Assembly (NCBI RefSeq): GCF_027627455.1
Contig: NZ_CP115483.1
Span: 3,038,001-3,102,000 of the forward strand
Reading direction: 5' to 3'
Source: Sphingobacterium sp. SYP-B4668
GTDB lineage: Bacteria > Bacteroidota > Bacteroidia > Sphingobacteriales > Sphingobacteriaceae
DNA length: 64,000 nucleotides
Shown: positions 16,894 through 27,344 of the stretch, in pieces
How the letters are laid out: each line of letters begins with the position of its first letter
Position numbering within the stretch: position 1 is the first letter of the stretch
Notes under the pieces: generated by a model
Databases searched by the model: none
What the model saw: only the letters and a program-made list of their open reading frames with translations
Told to the model about the DNA's origin: nothing
Made by a program: the position numbers and the translations under genes

Positions 16894-17281
16894 GTTTACA
16901 CTATCTTCAACTCCGTAGAGCACTATCTCAAATGCAGTAATCAAAGGATGAGAACGCGTAGGGTTCGATTCTATAAGTTAGGTATTGCTTTTCCGATGGA
17001 TACCTATTATGTCTAATAATTCTTATTTCCCCAAATACTCAGGTCAGTCAAGAGATATTGATTTTTGATAAAAAAAGATATTTTTTGATTGGATATATGA
17101 AGTCTTTATGTAAAATAGTTTGTCTATTTGCTTATGTAAAAAATTAAAGCGTAGACTGTTTAACTTTTTTTCATTCTTCTAATAAGACGGTCTGCTTTTT
17201 AGTGCTATTATCATTTTTGATAGGAAGCCGTAAAAAGGAGGATTCATTGAATTCTGAGATTTAATTTATGACAAGCAAAAA

Positions 17282-17536
17282 ATGAATAAATTCAAGATAA
17301 ATACAAGAGCTGTATTTTATACCGTACTTCTTATCGCGTTTGGTAACCTAGGTCTATTATTTGCCCAAAATTGGGTTGTTAGATCACTTTGTTTTTTATT
17401 AAATATGAGTCTCTGTGTGATAATTTATTATGACACAGAATATAGAAATAAATATATCCCTTTTATCTCAAATAGGTTTATTATTGGAATATTTCTTCTG
17501 TTATTAACGTTACTAGTCTATTCTGCTCTTATGTAA
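17282..17536 (+). CDS. Small membrane protein, unknown
   Basis: An 84-aa protein with three hydrophobic segments (about 11-28, 33-48 and 64-82) and a basic start MNKFKINTR. No family recognised. The ATG follows an A-rich leader without a strong Shine-Dalgarno sequence, which is common in Bacteroidota. It stands alone between the accessory region and pepF. Confidence 0.5.
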   Translation: MNKFKINTRAVFYTVLLIAFGNLGLLFAQNWVVRSLCFLLNMSLCVIIYYDTEYRNKYIPFISNRFIIGIFLLLLTLLVYSALM

Positions 17537-17662
17537 GGGCAGAATAGAAGCCTAAGTTTTGTTTTTAAGATTGAATCAGGAACGGTAAAAGGTAATAGTA
17601 AAAGTGGTAACTATTTACCTTATCAAAATCTGAATGGACAATGATAAAATATCAAAATTCAT

Positions 17663-19537
17663 CTATTTTTTCAAACGGGTTAAAATAGCTTCCATTTCAG
17701 CCATTACTTTATTAATCTTGGTAATAGTCAAATCAAACGGTTCTGATGTATTCATATCCACACCTGCATCCGCGAGTAGTGCTACGGGATATTTCGTATT
17801 TCCGGCAGATAGAAAATCCAGGTATCTCCTACGATCGTCATCTGTGCCCTTCAACACCTTTTCAGAAAGAGCAGTAGAAGCCGTAAAAGATGTTGCATAT
17901 TGATACACGTAAAAATTGTAGTAGAAATGTGGGATATAAGACCATTCAGACTTCACATAATCATCAACAACACATACGTTCTTATCATGTCCATAATAAC
18001 GTCTGGTCAATTCTAGGTACATGTTGTCAAAATCCTCGCCGGTAAGGGCTTCCCCTTTTCCAACTCTTTCATGAATCATCTTTTCAAATTCAGCAAACTG
18101 CGTCTGACGGAATAATGTTCCCTTTGCCCCCTCAAGATAATTCCCAAGAATAGCAAGTCGGGTATTGTCGTCTTTAATTTGCTTCAGGATATAGTCATTC
18201 AGCAGCTCTTCATTGAAGGTAGAAGCTACTTCCGCAACAAATATGGAGTAGTCTGCGTTGACAAAAGCTTGTTTTTTGTTGGTCAAATAGCTATGCATCG
18301 TGTGTCCTAGCTCATGGGTCAAGGTAGACATGTCAGTATACTTGCCATTATAATTCATCAAGATATATGGATGTACATCATAAGCTGACCCATTAGAATA
18401 AGCGCCCGATTGCTTTCCTTCGTTGGGATACATGTCAATCCATCTTTCATTAAATGCTTTGTTAGAAACAGTCACATAATCCGCTCCCAAAGGCCTTAGC
18501 GACTTTAAAATATTATCAACAGCTTCCTCAACAGTATACGACAAATCCACTTGCTGCACTAAAGGCGCATACATATCATAATAATGAAGCGTATCTACTC
18601 CCATCATCCGCTTACGCAAATTTAAATACCTATGGAAGGTTTCTAAATTTGCATTCACATTTTTCACGAGATTAGTATACACGTCAGTCGAAATATTGCC
18701 AGCGTCCAAAGCACTTTCCAGTGTACTATTATAATTACGTGCCTTTGTATTAAACAAAGCTGCATTGATATTTCCATAAAGTTGCGCTCCGAATGTGCGT
18801 TGAAAATCATTCAATCTTTTGAAATAACTCTCAAAAACACGACGTCTGACCTCCCTATTATCGCTACCTCTATAGAGACTGAAATTTGGTGGGTTAAGTT
18901 TTACTTGTTTACCGTCCAGTTCAATTTCTGCATGAGGAAATTCTGCATTAAAAAATGTACTAAAGATATTTTCAGCATTTCCCGACATTAATGAAGAGTA
19001 TGCTAAAACTCTCTCAACTTCCTCAGACCCTCTATGCGCCCGTTTGCGAAGTAAGTCATTGAGGTAAAATTCATAGATTTGCAGTCCCTTTTCCTTTGTG
19101 ATAAAGGAATTGAGTTGGTTTCCTTCCAGTGTCAATAATTCGGGGCCCATAAAAGACGTTAATGCCCCAAACGCTGAGAAAAGTTGCTGCATTTCTTGCT
19201 TCATTCCCGCATACTTAGTAACTCGAGTATCCTGGTCTGACTTCATCGCAGCATAGGATGATAACCGTACCATTTCCTTAACAAGCTTACTATTTAATTC
19301 CAACGCTTCTAAAAGTGTAGATGCAGATTGCGTAAGCTTACCCTTGTATTGCGTCAGCATTTGCATATCTTTTTGGATACGATCTTTCTCTCCTTTCCAG
19401 TTTTCATCTGATCCATATAAATCGGATAAATTCCACTTGTATTTGTCAGGAACTTCATCCCGAACTTTCATTTGGCTGACAGCCACAGACGTAGATAACA
19501 ACATCATCGCGGTTACTAATTGTGTTTTCTTTAGCAT
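17663..19537 (-). CDS. pepF: Exported oligoendopeptidase F (M3B)
   Basis: The 624-aa zinc metallopeptidase has an N-terminal signal peptide (LVTAMMLLSTSVAVS), the PepF start region (PDKYKWNLSDLYGSDENWK) and the zinc motif HELGH (about residues 407-411) in DMSTLTHELGHTMHSYL. The third zinc ligand Glu is expected in FVAEVASTFNEELL downstream. M3B enzymes cleave short peptides; the signal peptide places this one in the periplasm, unlike the cytosolic Gram-positive enzymes. Length is near the family norm. It is monocistronic. Confidence 0.92.
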   Translation of the reverse strand: MLKKTQLVTAMMLLSTSVAVSQMKVRDEVPDKYKWNLSDLYGSDENWKGEKDRIQKDMQMLTQYKGKLTQSASTLLEALELNSKLVKEMVRLSSYAAMKSDQDTRVTKYAGMKQEMQQLFSAFGALTSFMGPELLTLEGNQLNSFITKEKGLQIYEFYLNDLLRKRAHRGSEEVERVLAYSSLMSGNAENIFSTFFNAEFPHAEIELDGKQVKLNPPNFSLYRGSDNREVRRRVFESYFKRLNDFQRTFGAQLYGNINAALFNTKARNYNSTLESALDAGNISTDVYTNLVKNVNANLETFHRYLNLRKRMMGVDTLHYYDMYAPLVQQVDLSYTVEEAVDNILKSLRPLGADYVTVSNKAFNERWIDMYPNEGKQSGAYSNGSAYDVHPYILMNYNGKYTDMSTLTHELGHTMHSYLTNKKQAFVNADYSIFVAEVASTFNEELLNDYILKQIKDDNTRLAILGNYLEGAKGTLFRQTQFAEFEKMIHERVGKGEALTGEDFDNMYLELTRRYYGHDKNVCVVDDYVKSEWSYIPHFYYNFYVYQYATSFTASTALSEKVLKGTDDDRRRYLDFLSAGNTKYPVALLADAGVDMNTSEPFDLTITKINKVMAEMEAILTRLKK

Positions 19538-19676
19538 ACTGTATTAATATAGAGAGTTGGACCTAAGTTACAAAAAAGACTTAGCAATTTGACTTACACA
19601 TATTTATCCCCTGGAGCAATAAATAGCATCTGGTATCATCCGTTTTTTCTTGCGTCCTATCGCCGCCAGGGATAGC

Positions 19677-19835
19677 TTATGTTATCTTGTCGCATTTATC
19701 GTCATACACATTGCCCTGACTATCTTCAAAGGCAACTCCTCGCTTTTTAATCCAATACACAATAGAATAACTCTTTCCACAATCCAGATACAAGCCAGTA
19801 TTTAGACAACAAAGTGCCGTATAATAAACCCTATA
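19677..19835 (-). pseudogene. Possible 3' gene remnant in the pepF-esterase gap
   Basis: The 377-bp gap between 19538 and 19914 has one stop-bounded minus frame that reads like protein (YLDCGKSYSIVYWIKKRGVA, EDSQGNVYDDKCDKIT) ending at TAA 19677-19679. It has no start codon. It may be the tail of a lost small gene. Nothing else is seen in the gap. Confidence 0.3.
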
Positions 19836-19914
19836 AAACTAATGATTATTTCGGTTCAAAAAACTGTCCCATTTACGATTCTTAAGCAAGCTTTATATAT
19901 AATATCCAAGCGCT

Positions 19915-21183
19915 TCATTTTGGTAAAAAGACCTCAAATATAGGTAACCAATTGTCCAAACGAAAAGCAGTTGAACCAGCAGTATACGTTATGTGATCAC
20001 CCTGACTATCGCGGATATTGCCCCTAGAACCAATGACACGTCCCGTATTTTCTCCGTTTATTGCATAGGTCAAGCGGTCTCCTTCTTGAAGTTCTTCAGC
20101 GCAGGTGATAATAATTTGATCGTTGTCATTTACATTGACCCTCGTGATTCCAAGCGTTCGCTGTTGTCTATAAATATTAAATCCGTAGTGGTCTATAGCT
20201 TTCACCCAATTAGTATCTATAACAAGTGGTCCGACTGGAACATCCATTTCCAAAATAATTTTTCTTCCTTTGTAGCTTATTTTTTGAGCATGGAGTGGCT
20301 TCCAATCCTCTTTATCAATCAGCACCTTTTTTGCCGCTAAACCGTAATAAGCGCCCAGTAGTCTAGCGTATACAGCCGTCAGATGAACGTTATCCACATT
20401 ATATTCAAAAGGATACATTGGCGTGGCCATATAAAACTTATTGTTTCCAATAGCCTTTTCGTATTGAGCTATCGCTATCTGCAGATTGCGTTCCTTAGGT
20501 TCTTCCTTTGTGATAAGATAATATCGATTATGAGACGCCGTTTGATACATGATGCAGGCAACATCGTTATGTTGACCAGTAATCTGCCTTACATCCGTAT
20601 TAATTTGCTGATATAGACTATCTAGTAGCAAGGAATAGGTCTTTCTATCCATCATCCGAAAAATATCTTCCTCGCCTTGGGTCCAAGTAAAACAGGGTAC
20701 ATTAAAGCTTTTTCCCAAGGAGTCACTCAACACCTTTCCCCTTCTCACTCCGCGAAGCAAAGATGTATAATACGCTGGTTCTTCCTGATTCTTTTGAAGC
20801 ACCCGAATGGATTTCCCGCCCCATCCTGGGTTTCGGAATACATAGCTTGGCGTGATACCATTCAACTTTCCAAAACCCTGCTCCATCATCATATCGGCCA
20901 TCCCACTCGTCGGAGTTTCTTCCTTCTCATGTTCGACTAAGGGCACAAATCGTTGCATACTGTTATCATCTTCCCCTTTTCTAAATCGAAGTCCATTGTT
21001 AAACATTAATGTATTAGGATAACCCAAACCAGTTGCATTGATACGTATCCCATCTGTAGATCCCAGCGACAAAGATTGTCCATAGCAAATAATATGATTG
21101 ATATCAGCTGGAAAGTTCTGCGCAGCCGAATCCGTTAAGACAAACATGGCACACACAATTTGAATAATAAATAATGGTTTCAT
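19915..21183 (-). CDS. Sialate-O-acetylesterase-like SGNH hydrolase
   Basis: From Met 25 of the longest frame (21183) the protein begins with a good signal peptide (MKPLFIIQIVCAMFVLTDSA), so this start is preferred over 21255. It has the carbohydrate-esterase layout of the SASA family: block I IICYGQSLSLGS (nucleophile Ser) and FTWTQGEEDIFR. A late His, in VDNVHLTAVYARLLG, suits the catalytic His. It would remove acetyl groups from glycans in the periplasm. It is the last gene of the sigma/FecR/SusC/SusD locus, after an 82-bp gap with a hairpin. Confidence 0.8.
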   Translation of the reverse strand: MKPLFIIQIVCAMFVLTDSAAQNFPADINHIICYGQSLSLGSTDGIRINATGLGYPNTLMFNNGLRFRKGEDDNSMQRFVPLVEHEKEETPTSGMADMMMEQGFGKLNGITPSYVFRNPGWGGKSIRVLQKNQEEPAYYTSLLRGVRRGKVLSDSLGKSFNVPCFTWTQGEEDIFRMMDRKTYSLLLDSLYQQINTDVRQITGQHNDVACIMYQTASHNRYYLITKEEPKERNLQIAIAQYEKAIGNNKFYMATPMYPFEYNVDNVHLTAVYARLLGAYYGLAAKKVLIDKEDWKPLHAQKISYKGRKIILEMDVPVGPLVIDTNWVKAIDHYGFNIYRQQRTLGITRVNVNDNDQIIITCAEELQEGDRLTYAINGENTGRVIGSRGNIRDSQGDHITYTAGSTAFRLDNWLPIFEVFLPK

Positions 21184-21218
21184 TTGAAAACATTCATATT
21201 TGAGAGAAAGTACATACA

Positions 21219-21251
21219 AGTCATTTCTAGCAACTTGTACTAGAAATGACT
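21219..21251. repeat. 12-bp perfect hairpin between PUL genes
   Basis: AGTCATTTCTAG (21219-21230) pairs with CTAGAAATGACT (21240-21251) around a 9-base loop, between the nuclease-fold gene and the esterase gene. With no U-run, it may stabilise or process the operon mRNA rather than terminate it. Confidence 0.6.
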
Positions 21252-21264
21252 GCATGAACTACCT

Positions 21265-22206
21265 TTAAAAAATTACATCACAAGATACGGGCAGATGATC
21301 GGAAGGATACCGATTAGCGCCGTATTGATCGGCATATACCTCATAATTTTTGGCGCTGATATTCTTGCTCAAAAAAATATAGTCAATACGCCCTTTGGGG
21401 AGGCCCTGGAAATTACCGCCCCCCAAATTGGTATCTTCATAACCTTTCCTTCCATTCTCGCTCACCTGATAAGCATCTTGAAGCACATCCTTAATCGCCC
21501 TTATTTGGCTAGTCTCGGCGGTGGAATTAAAATCACCAGTACACAACACCGGCGAATTACCTGCGATAGCTTTGATTTTCGCAGCCATCAAAGGTCCGGA
21601 TTCGCGTTTTGCAGTTTCATATCGCCAATAAAAATGTGCATTAAAAAAGAAAAAAGTGCGGCCCGTTTTTCGGTCCCTCATCTTTGCCCACTGACATATT
21701 CGCCTGTCTGTAGCATCCCATCCGATACTAGGTACGTCCGGTGTTTCACTTAGCCAAAAGACTCCTTGATCCATTACTTCAAATAAATCTTTTTTATACA
21801 AGATAGAGCAGGTATGTAAATCCCCCGTGCCGCCATAGGCCTTTGAAATGTACGCATAACCAGGTAACAGCTCTTTTAACTGAACCATTTGGTTCACGTC
21901 TCCCTCTTGGGTACCAAACAGCTCTAGTCGATGCTGCAATATCAATTTTGCCAAAGCTTCCTTTCGCTGTTCCCAACCATTTCCTGTTTTTTTATCAGCA
22001 TCGGCATCATACCGAATATTATACGTGCCAGCTCTAAAACTGATCTTATTATTGTTTTCTTGGACAGACAGTTCCTTTTTACTGTGGCAAGCAGTCAATA
22101 GTATCAGGGTCAGCCCACCTACTATCTTGCCTATGCTAGTGATTGTTAGTTTTAGTTTCATTTTCATCAATGTGTTTTCTTGTGATTGTTTCTTTACTTT
22201 TATCAT
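21265..22206 (-). CDS. Endonuclease/exonuclease/phosphatase-fold lipoprotein
   Basis: A 313-aa protein with a lipobox (LLTAC) and an EEP domain: AGTYNIRYDADAD, ELFGTQEGDVNQM, ICQWAKMRDRKTG, FFFFNAHFYW, VLCTGDFNSTAE, IDYIFLSKNI and the terminal SDHLPVSCDV. These contain the usual Asn, Glu, Asp, Asn, Asp and His catalytic residues. The substrate is a phosphodiester or phosphomonoester, perhaps a phosphorylated glycan or lipid; it is not determined. ATG abuts the SusD stop codon (TAG-ATG), indicating coupling; Met 14 is an alternative start. Confidence 0.85.
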   Translation of the reverse strand: MIKVKKQSQENTLMKMKLKLTITSIGKIVGGLTLILLTACHSKKELSVQENNNKISFRAGTYNIRYDADADKKTGNGWEQRKEALAKLILQHRLELFGTQEGDVNQMVQLKELLPGYAYISKAYGGTGDLHTCSILYKKDLFEVMDQGVFWLSETPDVPSIGWDATDRRICQWAKMRDRKTGRTFFFFNAHFYWRYETAKRESGPLMAAKIKAIAGNSPVLCTGDFNSTAETSQIRAIKDVLQDAYQVSENGRKGYEDTNLGGGNFQGLPKGRIDYIFLSKNISAKNYEVYADQYGANRYPSDHLPVSCDVIF

Positions 22207-23631
22207 CTATTTTTTTGCCCACCATAGTTTATGATTAATATCGTCTTCTCCCATCCGATCTATAGCTTGTTTATAGTTTGTTGGGTTGTAGACTTTCTGA
22301 ATTCCAGGATACATCAATCGCGCAGGCATCTTACCCGAATTCAACATACTACTTGTTGTCGGAAGGATTGGATATCCCGTCCTTCTGTATTCCGACCACT
22401 GTTGATAATCTGTAAAATATAGCGCGAGGTACTTATGCAGTATGATCCGCTCAAGGCTACCGTCATATATGACTAACGGCTGTTCAAAGTAATCGACAGG
22501 CAACGCCGCATTTGTCCAAGTTGATACCGCAGCGATAATACCTGCTTTATATGCTTTTTCTGGTTCGGGAAGATACCCCCTTTGACCGAGCTCCGCTTTG
22601 ATAAAACAAACCTCCGAATAGGTCAAGATGGGGATAATCATCGGCACCACCACTTGTGCATTATTCATATAGGAAGGCGAATAGGGAAACGACTGCTCGT
22701 CATAGCCACTTGGAATTCCTTTATAACCGATGTCCTGTCCCTGTTCTTTCGCTGCAGTCACATAAATAGGTCTTCTTGGGTCATTTAACGTGTTGAGGAT
22801 ATCGATAAAATAGGCGCCAACAGCATGTTGTGTACTAAAATCCAATGCTCTAGACCAAGGAGATACATTGGGAGCGACACCAGTGACCCGAAAGATGACC
22901 GACTCCTCTTGTTTCTCAACTATAGGATATTTGACAGGGTCGTTAACCATCGTCTGCATCTTCTTATAAGCACTCGCATCAACATTACTTGTGCGCAACA
23001 ACAAGCGCAAATACAACGAGTTGGTAAATTTTTGCCATAGCTTACTGTTATTTCCAAATAATAAATCGGTACCATAAGCCATTGCGACCTTGTGATCATA
23101 AAGACCATTGGCCAACTCCAAATCCTCTAGGAGTTGGGTATAAATGACCTTTTGATCATCATAAGCAGCTTGCAAAATGCCTTCGTCTGCTCTTGATGCC
23201 TCTGTAAAGGGCACGTCTCCAAAATTATCTACTAAGTTTGAGTAAATCCATGCTCGTAAAGTCAAAGCAATAGCTCGATAATTTGAAGCATTATCCCGTT
23301 CGGCAGCAGCAAGCATCTCTTGTACGTTCTTGGCCCATTTGTAGGAAGCATTCCACTGAGAAAGGCCAGTATTCTCCAATATTTCGTAGCGTTGCACCCC
23401 ACCGTAATATTGTGGGTACGTCAGTTGCACCTGCATCAATTCCGAATTAATATCGTAGCTATTCCGAATATTATTGGATGACATATTGTATAACGTCTCG
23501 TTCAGCAATGTGCCCGGGCTTATCTGGTTAATCAGGTTGGGATTGGTATTGATCTCTTCAAATCCTGATTTACAGGATTGCCCCATACTAACGATGCAGG
23601 CTACAAAGATTATTGTATAAATATTTTTCAT
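22207..23631 (-). CDS. SusD/RagB-family outer-membrane lipoprotein
   Basis: A 474-aa lipoprotein (signal with SMGQSC) of the SusD-like_2 type. Features are the start SGFEEINTNPNLINQISPG, TPR-like helices (NYRAIALTLRAWIYSNLVDN, FGDVPFTEA) and the end of SusD-like proteins (YRRTGYPILP, RLMYPGIQKVYNPTNYKQAI). It would be the glycan-binding lid of the adjoining SusC transporter. It begins 11 bp after susC and is coupled to the downstream EEP gene. Confidence 0.9.
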   Translation of the reverse strand: MKNIYTIIFVACIVSMGQSCKSGFEEINTNPNLINQISPGTLLNETLYNMSSNNIRNSYDINSELMQVQLTYPQYYGGVQRYEILENTGLSQWNASYKWAKNVQEMLAAAERDNASNYRAIALTLRAWIYSNLVDNFGDVPFTEASRADEGILQAAYDDQKVIYTQLLEDLELANGLYDHKVAMAYGTDLLFGNNSKLWQKFTNSLYLRLLLRTSNVDASAYKKMQTMVNDPVKYPIVEKQEESVIFRVTGVAPNVSPWSRALDFSTQHAVGAYFIDILNTLNDPRRPIYVTAAKEQGQDIGYKGIPSGYDEQSFPYSPSYMNNAQVVVPMIIPILTYSEVCFIKAELGQRGYLPEPEKAYKAGIIAAVSTWTNAALPVDYFEQPLVIYDGSLERIILHKYLALYFTDYQQWSEYRRTGYPILPTTSSMLNSGKMPARLMYPGIQKVYNPTNYKQAIDRMGEDDINHKLWWAKK

Positions 23632-23642
23632 GCGAGTCTTTC

Positions 23643-26600
23643 TTAAAATTCCACTTTTAAATTAAATCCATAAGACGCTGTATACGGCATAGGGGTGATT
23701 TCCAGTCCTGGCACAAATACAGCTCCATTTTTGGTACCTGCCTCAGGGTCAAACATTGGGTAGTTATCAAATACTGCTAGATTTCTCCCGAAAATACCAA
23801 GTGACAATCCACTTAGGCGATATCTCTCAATCATTTTCTTTGGAACTTGATAGCCTATACTCAATTCCCGGAGTTTCATGTAACTTCCACTAAACATGCC
23901 TGCTTCAGTAGCCTGATGATATTCGGTGTAGTACGTCTGTGTATTTACTTTCGTTGTATTAGGCGTATACGTGCCGTCTTGATTCTGCATTACACCATCA
24001 CCGATGATAAAACCTTCGTCACGCCCCGGTAGTGTATTGCTAAGAGTTCCCGCCCAAGATGCCCTATTATACGTCCCTGAGAATATCCTCCCGCCCACTT
24101 GTCCGTCAAGGGTGAAGCTTAATCGCACCCCTTTGTACAAAAAGGTATTCGTCAAGCCACCCTTCCAATCCGGGGACGAATTGCCTATATATTCAGGTGT
24201 AGTTCCTCTAGCTGGGACACCATTTTTATAGATTATATTTCCATCAGGATCGCGCAAGAATTTGGTTCCCCACACATCTGTGGTACTACCGCCTACTGTT
24301 GCAATCAAGTAGGCTTGCCAAACTTGTGTTAACGTCTGTTTTTCCAAATTGTCAGATAAGGTCAATATCGTATTGTCATTAGTCGACCAATTCACGATTA
24401 CCTTCCAATCAAAATCCTTCCTTTGGATGGGATTCGCATTAATAATCAACTCCCAACCTTTGTTTTGTACCTTCCCAGCATTGATTACTCGGCTACCATA
24501 GCCTCCAACTATATCAGAAGGTAGTGATAGAATCTGATTTTTCGTCACCGATTTGTAGTAAGTCAGGTCAAATCCCAATCTATTTTTAAATAATTTCAAA
24601 TCTGCTCCTGTTTCCCAACTAGCCGTAATTTCGGGCTTTAGGTCTGCATTGAAAAGTGCTCCTGGCACCACCGCCGAGCTAGGGAATCCGCTTTGGCTAT
24701 AATACCTTTCCGTCTGATAAGGATCTGCATCCGCCCCTACACGCGCAAACGACGCTCGGTATTTCAAATAACTGATTGGCTTCGGTAAAGCCAACATATC
24801 GGACAAAATAAAACTAGAACTGATAGATGGATAGAAATACGAGTTGTTATTAGACGGCAAGGAGCTAGACCAGTCGTTTCGAGCTGTCGCATCCAAAAAA
24901 ACACGATCCTTCCAAGAGATTGACCCCATTCCATATAAGCTATTAATTTGCTTTTCGGAGTCATTCGTATTCGTCAATGGATTATTCACACCATTCGCCA
25001 AAGCAAATACCGTAGGCACAATCAATGCATCTACTGAGGTCATAACATTACGTAAGTTGTAGTTCATACGACTCCCTCCTCCCATAATGCTATATTTATA
25101 GTCTTCTGCAAATGTATTTCTATAGGTCGTCAAAAAGTCCATATTGATTTCCTGACTCGCTACATCCTGTCTACCATAGTATCCTTTAGGATGTTTTTTA
25201 GACGAATAGCCTCTCTGTGTTTCCCGCAATTGAGTTAATGAATTTAAGGACACCCTACCCGTGACATCCCAATTATCAGTCAACTTGACATCCACCTTCG
25301 CATTCCCCACTAACTGATTACTTGTTAATGGATTTTTATCGATTTGTAAAATGTAATAAGGATTGCTGGACCACTGCGAAAATGGGTTTAGTTGTTCCAA
25401 ATTTTCTTTATCCAATTGCCAAATCGGTTTATACCAATTAATATCCACATTAGGCATCAAAAACATTAGAAAGTAACCCAAGGACCCATTGCTAATTCCA
25501 AATGCAGGAAGATTTTCACTTGTGCGATTATTATAGTTCATCGCAGTTGCCACTTTAATCCGTTCACTAATCTGATAGTTACCATTAAAAGACACCGTAT
25601 TTTTCTTGTATCCTGAATAGGGAGTGATATATGCATTGTCCGTGTGCGAAATACTGAGGCGCATAGAACCTTTCGAATCTCCCCCTTGGAAGGAAACAGC
25701 ATTTTCATAGGTCGTCCCTGTACGGAAGAAATCCTTCATATTATTTTTATAAGGTTTCCATAAGGTACGTTCCTTGCCCTGCGTCTGCGTGACAGGGTCA
25801 TATTGAAAATAGTACTGGCCATTAAATTTGGGACCAAAAGCCTCGGGTGTATTGGTACTTGGTCCATCCTCCGAATTGCCAAACGAATAGTATTGATTGC
25901 CATTAGCATCCCTAACCGATGTTGACCCCGCACCGTATTCATATTGATAATCAGGCCAATTGGTCACAACATCCAGATTCAGCACCGAATTGTAGGCCAC
26001 ACCGAGCCTTTGATTTTTCTTTCCCGATTTGGTCGTGATAATCAATGCTCCATTTGCAGCACGCGAACCATACAAGGCCGCAGCCGAAGGTCCTTTTAGT
26101 ACCGAGACACTTTCAATATCTTCCTGACGAAGCTCGGAAATCGCATTTCCATAATCCACAGGTGCCTCTGTGCCATATGCTGCACCTACATTTCCAGCAT
26201 ATGGAGTGGTCTCTTGATTCATCGGCACGCCATCCACGACAATCAATGCATAATTACTGCTCGGATCTAAAGAAGTAGCCCCACGCAATTGAATGCTTTG
26301 GGAATTAATAGGTCCAGTTCCACCTGAAATAATATTCAATCCAGCGACTTTTCCTTTAAGCCCCTCCGACCAATTAGGAGATGCCGCAGTTGACAACTGT
26401 TCCGCGTTGACGGTTTGTTGTGCAAACCCCAAAGCTTTCTCTTCCCGCTTTATTCCCAAGGCAGTAACCACCACTTCATCAATATTGTGGTCTAACCTCT
26501 TCAATACAATTTCAACAAAAGTTTTAGTCCCGACCTGTACGTGTTGGGTTTCGTACCCCACATACGAAATCTGCAGCATATCACCTTCGTTGGCTTGAAT

Positions 26601-27122
26601 CTTGAATCGTCCGTCATCCAACGTTTGGGTATCCATCTTCTTTCCCTGCCTCGTGATGCTCACTCCCAATATCCCCATTCCATTTTCGTCTTTCACCAAT
26701 CCCGTTACTTCCTGCTGCTGACTCGTGGTTTCACTGGAAGATCTGTCTTTAGCAATAGATTTTTGGCTATTGACAGTCTCCATTTTTTGAATTAGTATGC
26801 TTTTCTGAGAGAGTACATAAGTCAAGTGACTTGTCGACAGCACCCGCTCTAAAAAGAGTCCAAGAGGCATATTATTGGCTTCAATAGACACTTTTGCAGC
26901 ATTCGCAACTATTTTATCATTATATAGAATTGTAAAACCTGTTTGGTCTTTTACCTTTTTTAGCACTTTGGTCAAGGCCATATTATTAGCCTTTAAGGTT
27001 ATAGTCTGAGGATGTGAATGGGCCCAAAGTAGATTGGAGCCTATCAACAGAAAAATACAGAGCAGATTGCCCCTCCATATTTTCACACTTCTTTTTCCTA
27101 AAGTAGTATGGTTAGATTTCAT
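23643..27122 (-). CDS. SusC/RagA TonB-dependent transporter with STN domain
   Basis: The 1159-aa outer-membrane protein has a signal peptide and a secretin/TonB short N-terminal (STN) domain at about 40-112 (TITLKANNMALTKVLKKVKD). A carboxypeptidase-D-like domain (about 138-208) follows, then a plug beginning DEVVVTALGIKREEKALGFA, and a long beta-barrel ending FNLKVEF. STN-bearing SusC proteins interact with a FecR anti-sigma factor, and such a pair lies directly upstream. It would import glycan fragments together with SusD. Substrate not deducible, although the esterase downstream suggests an acetylated host-type glycan. Confidence 0.93.
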   Translation of the reverse strand: MKSNHTTLGKRSVKIWRGNLLCIFLLIGSNLLWAHSHPQTITLKANNMALTKVLKKVKDQTGFTILYNDKIVANAAKVSIEANNMPLGLFLERVLSTSHLTYVLSQKSILIQKMETVNSQKSIAKDRSSSETTSQQQEVTGLVKDENGMGILGVSITRQGKKMDTQTLDDGRFKIQANEGDMLQISYVGYETQHVQVGTKTFVEIVLKRLDHNIDEVVVTALGIKREEKALGFAQQTVNAEQLSTAASPNWSEGLKGKVAGLNIISGGTGPINSQSIQLRGATSLDPSSNYALIVVDGVPMNQETTPYAGNVGAAYGTEAPVDYGNAISELRQEDIESVSVLKGPSAAALYGSRAANGALIITTKSGKKNQRLGVAYNSVLNLDVVTNWPDYQYEYGAGSTSVRDANGNQYYSFGNSEDGPSTNTPEAFGPKFNGQYYFQYDPVTQTQGKERTLWKPYKNNMKDFFRTGTTYENAVSFQGGDSKGSMRLSISHTDNAYITPYSGYKKNTVSFNGNYQISERIKVATAMNYNNRTSENLPAFGISNGSLGYFLMFLMPNVDINWYKPIWQLDKENLEQLNPFSQWSSNPYYILQIDKNPLTSNQLVGNAKVDVKLTDNWDVTGRVSLNSLTQLRETQRGYSSKKHPKGYYGRQDVASQEINMDFLTTYRNTFAEDYKYSIMGGGSRMNYNLRNVMTSVDALIVPTVFALANGVNNPLTNTNDSEKQINSLYGMGSISWKDRVFLDATARNDWSSSLPSNNNSYFYPSISSSFILSDMLALPKPISYLKYRASFARVGADADPYQTERYYSQSGFPSSAVVPGALFNADLKPEITASWETGADLKLFKNRLGFDLTYYKSVTKNQILSLPSDIVGGYGSRVINAGKVQNKGWELIINANPIQRKDFDWKVIVNWSTNDNTILTLSDNLEKQTLTQVWQAYLIATVGGSTTDVWGTKFLRDPDGNIIYKNGVPARGTTPEYIGNSSPDWKGGLTNTFLYKGVRLSFTLDGQVGGRIFSGTYNRASWAGTLSNTLPGRDEGFIIGDGVMQNQDGTYTPNTTKVNTQTYYTEYHQATEAGMFSGSYMKLRELSIGYQVPKKMIERYRLSGLSLGIFGRNLAVFDNYPMFDPEAGTKNGAVFVPGLEITPMPYTASYGFNLKVEF

Positions 27123-27344
27123 AAATTTAAGCGTTACATATCTAACCTTACATGCACAGATGAGCTATTTGTATTTAAGTAATAGATTATCTAGCTTTGT
27201 AAAGTTCATTTTAAACTATCTGTTTATTATCGCAAGTAGTCGCAGATCTAATCTGAACTAGAGCCTGGGTGATGCGGCAAACATCACTCTTGGCTTATTA
27301 TTGTTGATTATCTTCTCTTCTTCACATTTCTATGCTATTTAATA

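Larger units (their letters stand above)
16192..17281. other. 1.1-kb gap without intact genes
   Basis: AT-rich DNA with only relics. At 16428-16499 a 23-codon frame starts like a signal peptide (MMKKLITTFILALRIPL) and stops, probably a decayed exported-protein gene start. On the minus strand at about 16625-16675 a short piece ends LLELFREIDERINIA. A tRNA-Ser-like 3' end and terminator are listed separately. No other supported gene was seen. Confidence 0.5.

Noticed and set aside
21295..21753. 152-aa plus frame inside the EEP gene
   Set aside because: Antisense to a gene with clear catalytic motifs.
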